DNA of 64,000 nucleotides, taken from Pseudisothecium myosuroides. Taxonomy: Eukaryota; Streptophyta; Bryopsida; Hypnales; Lembophyllaceae. A program made the position numbers and the translations under genes. Below are positions 58,428 through 64,000 of the stretch, one piece after another. The notes beneath the pieces were generated by a model. It saw only the letters and a list, made by a program, of their open reading frames with translations, did no database searches and was not told the origin of the DNA. The DNA is taken from positions 1,924,501-1,988,500 of the forward strand of contig OX637290.1 in the NCBI GenBank assembly GCA_951799445.1. The letters run 5' to 3'. The first letter of the stretch is position 1. Every line of letters starts with the position of its first letter.

Positions 58428-58826
58428 CTCAAGAAACTTCTTCAACTTGGCATGAATCGAGGTAGAGAATACTATTTGCATCACTTTAACCGGGCTTTCA
58501 ACATATTTTGAGCAGCAGAGATCTTTTGCGTATAAGAGCCAATTTTATCTGTAGAGATTAAATTTGTACCACTACGTATGAAGGAGTAGGCTGCAACAAC
58601 TGTCTGATCTTTTACAACTTGTGGAGAGAATTGATACTTGTGTAGGCCGGCATCCATACCTTAGGAGAACTTGGTTTGCTTTCTGCGAAATGGAGACACG
58701 TGACTGAGTGGCTCGACCTGGTCAAGACACATGTTTATGCTGCTCCCATACATTTCTTGTGTCGATCAATATATCAGAAATCTTCTGCATCAAATGATTC
58801 TGAGTCACTGAGTACATCAATACCAT
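58428..58826. other. 3' flank of the MATE gene
   Basis: No gene is seen. Probable 3' UTR sequence runs from the stop codon to around 58600; I cannot place the polyadenylation site with confidence. Confidence 0.4.
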
Positions 58827-59114
58827 CTAAGGTAACTGCACCTAAAATCGCACAGTTAAGCAATTTAGCATGGTTCCCATTATTATATTGAAAAACTTAT
58901 TGTAGGGTCTTGTTGGTAGTCAAAAGGAGATTCTAGATTCTCTTAGAATGCATTTTTTGGACACCTTGTGAGTAAACAACAAATTTTCAAGTGCTGAAAA
59001 TAGGGTTTAGGGCAACCAACCATAGACTCTCATGAATAGTGAAAGTACGTTTTAGGCAAGAATCTAGATTATGAGGTTTTAGAAAGCGGTCGAAATTAGG
59101 TGTAGTTACCTTAG
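58827..59114. mobile_element. TA-flanked MITE with AGGTAACTGCACC ends
   Basis: CTAAGGTAACTGCACCTAAA at the left is complementary to TTAGGTGTAGTTACCTTAG at the right, about 20 bases with one mismatch. With the TA at 58828-58829 and 59111-59112 taken as target duplication, the element is about 281 bp and starts AGGTAACT. No coding sequence. Confidence 0.8.
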
Positions 59115-59369
59115 TCAATGAGTTTCTATGTAGTGTAGGGCTTTTTTTTTTTGGCATTCTGGTGCCAGATTGCACCAAAAAAAATTAATTTGGCTAAAAA
59201 ATGGCAAAAAATCGTAAAGTTTTATGTTAGAAAACTTGGAATTAACCCCTAAAGTTCCAAGGCCATTTTTCCATCAAAAAACACTCAAAATTGCCATTTT
59301 TATAGCAAAGAGCAAAAAAAAATTTAAATGTATTTTTTTGCATATTTAATTGTAGGATCTTGTACTAAT

Positions 59370-59882
59370 CTAAGGTAGGTACACCTAAATGTGCCACTGA
59401 CCTTAACCCTTTACTGTCTAAGAAGCCCAAATTGGGCCTCACATTGTTTTAGCACTTTTGAAGAGTTTTAAAGGATATTTTTAAATATTTTAATAATTAA
59501 TAATCTAAAACCAATACATGCAATGTTCTTCATATAAACTAATGATATAATAAAATTTTCCATTTAGATTATACTTTTTATTATATGATCAATCAAAGTT
59601 GGCAACTTAAAATCATGATTTCTTAGGAAGTAAAGGGTTAAACCACCATCTTTACTCTGTATACATCTCTAAAATCAGTTCTGTACCTATGTGGAAGAAA
59701 CAATTTTAGAACCAAACTTTATTCCTTAATAACTTTTGCATACAATATTCAAATGTCACGTTCTCTACTACATTGAAACCTTCTTTCACTTGCCAACAAG
59801 AAAATATAAAAATTTGACCAGTCTAATAATAGTAATTAGGCTCAGTAGCCAAAAGTGACAGTTTTGGGTGTATCCACCTTAG
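59370..59882. mobile_element. TA-flanked MITE with AGGTAGGTACACC ends, nested in E4
   Basis: CTAAGGTAGGTACACCTAAA at the left pairs with TTTGGGTGTATCCACCTTAG at the right. It interrupts the E4 sequence between GATCTTGTACTAAT and TGGAAGAATGTGTGG. It has the same AGGT start and TA flanks as the elements at 13963, 16921 and 58827. Confidence 0.75.
59403..59641. mobile_element. TTAA-flanked MITE nested inside the TA MITE
   Basis: TTAA then CCCTTTACTGTCTAAGAA at the left; TTCTTAGGAAGTAAAGGG then TTAA at the right: about 18 bases of inverted repeat with a few mismatches, 239 bp in all. This is the third nesting level here. The internal phrase CAAATTGGGCCTCA also occurs at 63947 in the last visible intron of the GH27 gene. 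Confidence 0.7.
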
Positions 59883-60670
59883 TGGAAGAATGTGTGGAAG
59901 AAATTTCAGAAACTTTGACCTTGTATATTGCAAGATATTTGCATTTAAAATGAAGGAATCAAGTTTTTTTGCACCTTGCTCAACTACATTTTTTGGCTTT
60001 GAACCTTCTTAACTTAAAATTTTTGCTCTAATGATTTTGAATTTCTAATTTTATATGATGAAGAATTGAGTTGAGAGTCTAAGCAAAAAAATTCAAAAAA
60101 GAAACACTTAGTTTTCACTCATTAAAAATTTGTCAAGTAGAAGTAGGTTTAAGATTGAAGGAAAAATTAAATCATTAATAGCTCTAAGATAGAGTTGAAA
60201 TATACTAATCTCAACGGTGACATTGTTCTAGCAAGAAATCTTAACCTTGTGAAACTTTTTTTTTAAAATTGTCAAATCGAATTTAGAAATGAATCCTACA
60301 AGTTATTTTTTCAAGAAGATGCTCTAATTGCCCGAAAAATAATATTGTCCATAACTTTTGTATAACAAATCTAAATGGAATGAATCAAAGCTTCCCATGT
60401 AGATAAAAATAAAATACATATACAACAATTTTTAAATTTTAAGTTTTAATGAGGATTTTTTTTTGCCCGCCGTACTAAAATTTGGGTTTTTTGTGCCATA
60501 ACTTTTGCTCCCGGGTCTGATTGAAATAAAAATCGCATTTTCAGAAAGCTAATGTAATTCTCTCTATCTTAACAAAAAAATTCAGAAAAGCACAACAAAT
60601 ATTGAGACTATAGGAGCTTGCCCGAAATCCATTTTGTCCCTTGAGGGGATAACGGGACTTTAGGGGTTAA

Positions 60671-61371
60671 AAAAAAATCTTGGATGAAATCGCTCTATTG
60701 TGGATGAAAATAGAATTATAGATATGTGATATACATTAATGTGATATACATTAATGTGATATACATTAATGTGATATTTTCTATCCAATATGTGAATGAA
60801 TGCTGAAATTGGTAGCACCACTTTAACATTTTATATCACCACTTCTGCACTTCATAAAAATGAAAAAAAATATCTGATGTAATATTGAACAATTGCCATG
60901 GCTTTGACTCATAAATATTCATAGATTTCAAAAATTGCCATAATTGATTGAGAAATTAGATTTCCCAATAAATTTTGGTTATGTTGAAGTACAAGTACCA
61001 CACTTGTATAAAATGATTTTTCAATATTCTTTAAAAAAAATTGATTTTTTAATAATTTAATCAAACTCATTAGGGGAAAAAACCTTGTAATACAAGTAAA
61101 CTTTTTTAGTAAGTGGAATGAAAATTCTTTTTAGGATTTTTGGTAAGAATTTCACAAATTTTAAAGCTTTATTCAGTGAAATATTAATGACTAAAATATG
61201 AGTCCAAATTTTGATGTTTGGGGATAATTCACTCCAAACAATCTCCAAAAAATGTGGAAAATTTGAAAAGTGTATAAAATATTTAAATATTATTTTTGGC
61301 ATACACGATTGTGTGAAAATATTTCTGAATGTCACTGGAAAGTAAAAGTGGAGTCGCTGACATCATTCTTA
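60671..61371. other. AT-rich intergenic stretch
   Basis: No gene is seen. It contains the 15-bp tandem repeat at 60726-60777. Confidence 0.5.
60726..60777. repeat. 15-bp tandem repeat, about 3.5 copies
   Basis: GTGATATACATTAAT starts at 60726, 60741 and 60756 without change, followed by a partial fourth unit. Confidence 0.9.
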
Positions 61372-61519
61372 TCAGATTACACAGGCCAGGAGTCCAAAGG
61401 CTAGTGCGCCACTCATGAAGAAAAGGACGGTACTTGCACACACTCACCGGTAGGTCGATCTTCACGCCATCCTTGTCGATTGTGTTGAACTCAGTGAGCG
61501 GCGCAGTTCTATGCCCATG
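61372..61519 (-). pseudogene. Possible 3' fragment of an unrecognised membrane protein gene
   Basis: On the minus strand the frame reads GHRTAPLTEFNTIDKDG and VKIDLP, then after a one-base slip a hydrophobic helix (VLFFMSGALAFGLLACVI) and TGA at 61372-61374. This looks like a real protein tail with one transmembrane helix, broken by a frameshift near 61435. I do not recognise the family. A 74-codon minus frame beginning MASSSTTPRL at 61910 could be its N terminus, but nothing links them. Confidence 0.3.
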
Positions 61520-61908
61520 CCACTAACTTAGCAAATTCAAGGCATTGTCAGTGCTTTCAGTTGCACTTGCTGTCATAACTTTATAATAAGGAATACCAAG
61601 GGCGTGGTACAAGAGATCCTCACAATATCTGCTTAAAGATCTGAAAAGACAGTGCCCTCTTCAGGCGTATGATGCATTCTTTGTCTCAATAGGAAAGCTC
61701 TGGGTACTGCACAATTTCGCGGTGCCCCAGAACCACACTCCCACGAACTAGTCGGTGCTGGGAACAAGTCTGTTGGAGACTTGGAGTTTGTGGATCTGAG
61801 CTAGAACAATTTTGCAGTAGTGATGAGCAGTGATGCAGCAGTGATGTTGCAAAAACAGTTAAAATTTGAACATCGCAAGGTAGTCTTGGAGTAGTAGAAG
61901 ACGACGCC

Positions 61909-63894
61909 ATGTTTCAAGTCAAGCTGTCTAGCTGGACGAAGGCAATTGCTACCGCTCTCACACTTTTTTGGTGAGTGGAAAATGTAGTTTCTTTTTTATG
62001 CTTCGTTTAGTATCTTTGCTGCATTGCAGCTTTGCTTAGGCACGTAGACAGTAACCTGGGCAGGTTTACACTAGAACCCGAATGTAGCCTCTTAGTTTCT
62101 GCTCATCATTTGCATGCCAGGAATCGATCAGCTTGGCTGATTTGTCACATTGTGTTGCATCTCTGCATATTTTCAGTGCAATAGGAGGCACTAATGGCAG
62201 CCCAAGTGTCGCGGCCAGCCCACCTCGAGGCTGGAACTCTTATGCCGCATTTTCGTGGGTCATTACAGAGGAACAGTTTCTCCAGAATGCTCAAGTGGTT
62301 GCTGAAAAGCTTTTACCGTTTGGATACGAGGTAAGGTAGAGGATACTCTCTCCACCACTAAAAGCATTTTAAGCAATATACACGTGTGTTCTTTCATTGA
62401 GAGATCACTCAATAGACAACAATGAATTGACCACCTTGACTGAAAGATCCAAACTCTCTTGAATTCGAATTTTCTCACTCAATGTGTGAATTTCTTATGC
62501 AAGCGTTTAAAGTAGGAGGTCGTACACCTCTATCGAAGGGACAGAAAACCTCATTTGCAGTCAAAGGTTAGTGGTCATGAACATTTAGCCAAGTCATGCT
62601 TACACACAATTAACTTGCTAATTGAAGGCCAACGGAGTCTACCGGAAGTAATGGGTTGCTGTTGTTAACAAGGATCAGGTCATTAACGGGTTTAGGGTTT
62701 TAGGGTTTTAGGGTTAGGGTATAGGGTATAGGATGTAAACCACGCGTTTCTAATATGCGGCTCCGAATGGTCCATCATGCATAGGTTTATGCATTAGGAA
62801 TTAGGCTACCGGATATGTTTGGACTTACATAATCGGGACGTGAGATATTGGTGATATTTTTGTGCAGTATGTGGTTGTGGACTCCTATGGTACCGGAGAT
62901 TGGAGCCCAACGCCTCCTCCAAATTTGGCAGGGATTTCCTTGACGCATATGGACGCCCTCAGCCCGACCCTGAACGGTGGCCGAGCTCTCGTGGTGGGCA
63001 AGGGTTTAAGCCTGTGGCCGACCTGGTGCACAAGATGGGACTCAAATTCGGTATTCATGTGATGCGCGGAATCAATCTCGCGGCAGTCAATAGCAATCTG
63101 CCCATTTATTCTGCTCAGGTATACGCAGCTAGCACATTTATAAAGGATGAGTACCCATGCTTTATTATGGTCAATTTGAGGCTGCTCAAGTTGAATCACT
63201 GCACTTCGTTCTTTCATTTTTCTGAAACACGCATATCATAAGATTGCCTAATGTACATAATCAATGGCTATGCCAGTAACCACGCGCTTCCCCTTCTCTG
63301 CACACTAAACTCACACCAACGATTCATTCAGTTACATTATAAGAAAAGTGGTTCCGTTCTTGTGCACTCTATCTACATATATTATCACTGATTTTAGAAT
63401 TGTAAGAACTTTCGTTGTATGAATGACCAACTTTTAATCTCTAGACAAGTGAGAATATCTAGATGTGCAGCGAACGATGGCTTTTTCTTGTTGAAATTTT
63501 GAACGATCATCACTAAATGTGCATTATTCTTGACCCACTTTTCTTGTGGAAGGTTCAAGGGTTTAACACAATAATTTTGAATTTACTAAGTATGCGATTC
63601 AACATGTGTGCGTGGAGGTGGGGTGGGTGGGGTGGGTGCAAGCAATGGCATGTATACTTTAGAGCTTGCGTAAAATTTGATGGAAGGGATAAAATGTGGT
63701 GGTCTGGGGTGGAGGTGAGCAGGGAAGTCCAGATGAGACGGGGCGAGCATGGACGACACGGGATGTATTTGTGCGTGGAGGAGAGTGTCCCTGGATGCCA
63801 CTGTCTTTCACGACAGTCAACACCAGTAATGCGGGCGGAATATCCTTCCTCCAGTCTCTTTACAACCAGTATGCAGCTTGGGGTGTTGATTTTG
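61909..63894 (+). CDS. GH27 alpha-galactosidase / beta-L-arabinopyranosidase-like enzyme, 5' part, with a frameshift
   Basis: Glycoside hydrolase family 27, most like the plant APSE type (Arabidopsis At3g26380), which removes alpha-galactose or beta-L-arabinopyranose in the cell wall. Exons: 61909-61970, 62177-62330, 62868-63118 and 63723-63894, all with GT-AG borders; later exons lie beyond the window. A signal peptide covers about residues 1-25 (KAIATALTLFCAIGG). Landmarks are PPRGWNSY (36-43), EKLLPFGYE, YVVVD (73-77), RPQPDPERWPSSRGGQGF, HKMGLKFGIHVMRG, GRAWTTRD, CPWMP and YNQYAAWGVDF. Right after YVVVD one base is missing (GAC TC CTA TGG where the family has D-Y-L-W-Y-R), so the frame shifts at about 62883. 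With one base added, exon 3 has a whole number of codons and all phases agree. The catalytic Asp region lies in the missing exons. Either a pseudogene or a sequence error. Confidence 0.8.
62691..62732 (+). repeat. Interstitial telomere-like tract
   Basis: TTTAGGGTTTTAGGGTTTTA followed by GGGTTAGGGTATAGGGTATAGG: six telomere-like units, degenerating at the 3' side, inside intron 2 of the GH27 gene. TTTAGGG is the standard plant telomere unit. Confidence 0.8.
63620..63636 (+). other. Strong G-quadruplex motif in GH27 intron 3
   Basis: Four G-runs of 4, 3, 4 and 3 separated by single T (63620-63623, 63625-63627, 63629-63632, 63634-63636) on the coding strand, about 85 bases before exon 4. Single-base loops are the most stable type known for G-quadruplexes; formation here is inferred. 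Confidence 0.7.
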
Positions 63895-64000
63895 GTAAGT
63901 TTTGCATACCATGTCACAAGAGAAATATTCCTAAAGGACTTAGAACCTCAAATTGGGCCTCATGTTTTCGTATCAGTTTGGAGCTGGTCATATACCTGTG

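Larger units (their letters stand above)
59242..60670 (+). mobile_element. TTAA-flanked MITE, copy E4, with nested insertions
   Basis: TTAA borders enclose CCCCTAAAGTTCCAAGG at the left and GGGACTTTAGGGG at the right. Its outer parts follow E2 (TTGTAGGATCTTGTACT, TGTGTGGAAGAAATTTCAG, TCAACGGTGA, GCCCGAAATCC). It is about 0.5 kb longer than E2 because of the element at 59370-59882. Confidence 0.85.

Noticed and set aside
1..64000. CRISPR arrays, operons, rRNA and tRNA genes
   Set aside because: This is eukaryotic DNA with introns and MITEs. The tandem repeats have no spacer-repeat pattern, and I found no tRNA cloverleaf or rRNA core sequence by reading.

Overview
The window looks like nuclear DNA of a land plant, probably a bryophyte or another non-seed plant; I cannot name the species. 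The background is AT-rich and full of small transposons, and the few real genes are GC-richer islands. The plant signs are a plant-type germin-like family, a DETOXIFICATION-type MATE transporter, a plant-like eIF3m with ten short GT-AG introns, a GH27 enzyme like plant APSE, and an interstitial TTTAGGG tract. The short introns fit a moss-like genome, but that is inference.

Layout. 0-9 kb: AT-rich and gene-free, with a 125-bp direct repeat, a short miRNA-like hairpin near 6.8 kb and a 1.37-kb inverted repeat (7628-9000). 9.4-28 kb: a germin-like protein (GLP) cluster with three intact intronless genes (12642-13313 minus, 18692-19363 plus, 21169-21840 minus) and one wrecked copy (27003-27990). 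Genes A and C sit in directly repeated units of 3-4 kb; gene B lies between them in inverted orientation. A solo copy of the GLP upstream DNA, without a gene, lies at 40.0-40.9 kb. All five loci share one conserved upstream block. 28.8-37.5 kb: a GC-richer, transposase-like region. A long reading frame (29248-33753) carries zinc-finger-like, AT-hook and DDE-type segments, broken by in-frame TAG/TAA codons and homopolymer frameshifts. It is followed by an 83-bp minisatellite and a second reading frame with an in-frame TAG. 37.5-45.5 kb: AT-rich, repeats only. 45.6-49.3 kb: eIF3m on the minus strand, 11 exons. 49.3-56.6 kb: AT-rich repeats and an 80-bp minisatellite. 56.9-58.4 kb: the single-exon MATE gene. 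58.8-60.7 kb: nested MITEs. 61.9-64 kb: the first four exons of a secreted GH27 gene with a 1-base frameshift, running off the window.

Mobile DNA. At least four MITE-like families are visible. One is flanked by TTAA with CCC termini (piggyBac-like; five good copies, a sixth with one altered flank, and a small related one). One is flanked by TA with AGGT termini. One has ATGGGCAATTT termini. One is a 352-bp element with CATTAGAG ends. A 5'-truncated LINE, with poly(A) tail and target-site duplication, sits inside one TTAA element. Several insertions have an empty paralogous site in this same window, which fixes their ends.

The genes do not form a pathway. The GLP cluster is a lineage-style expansion whose coding parts look homogenised. 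eIF3m, MATE and GH27 are unrelated neighbours.
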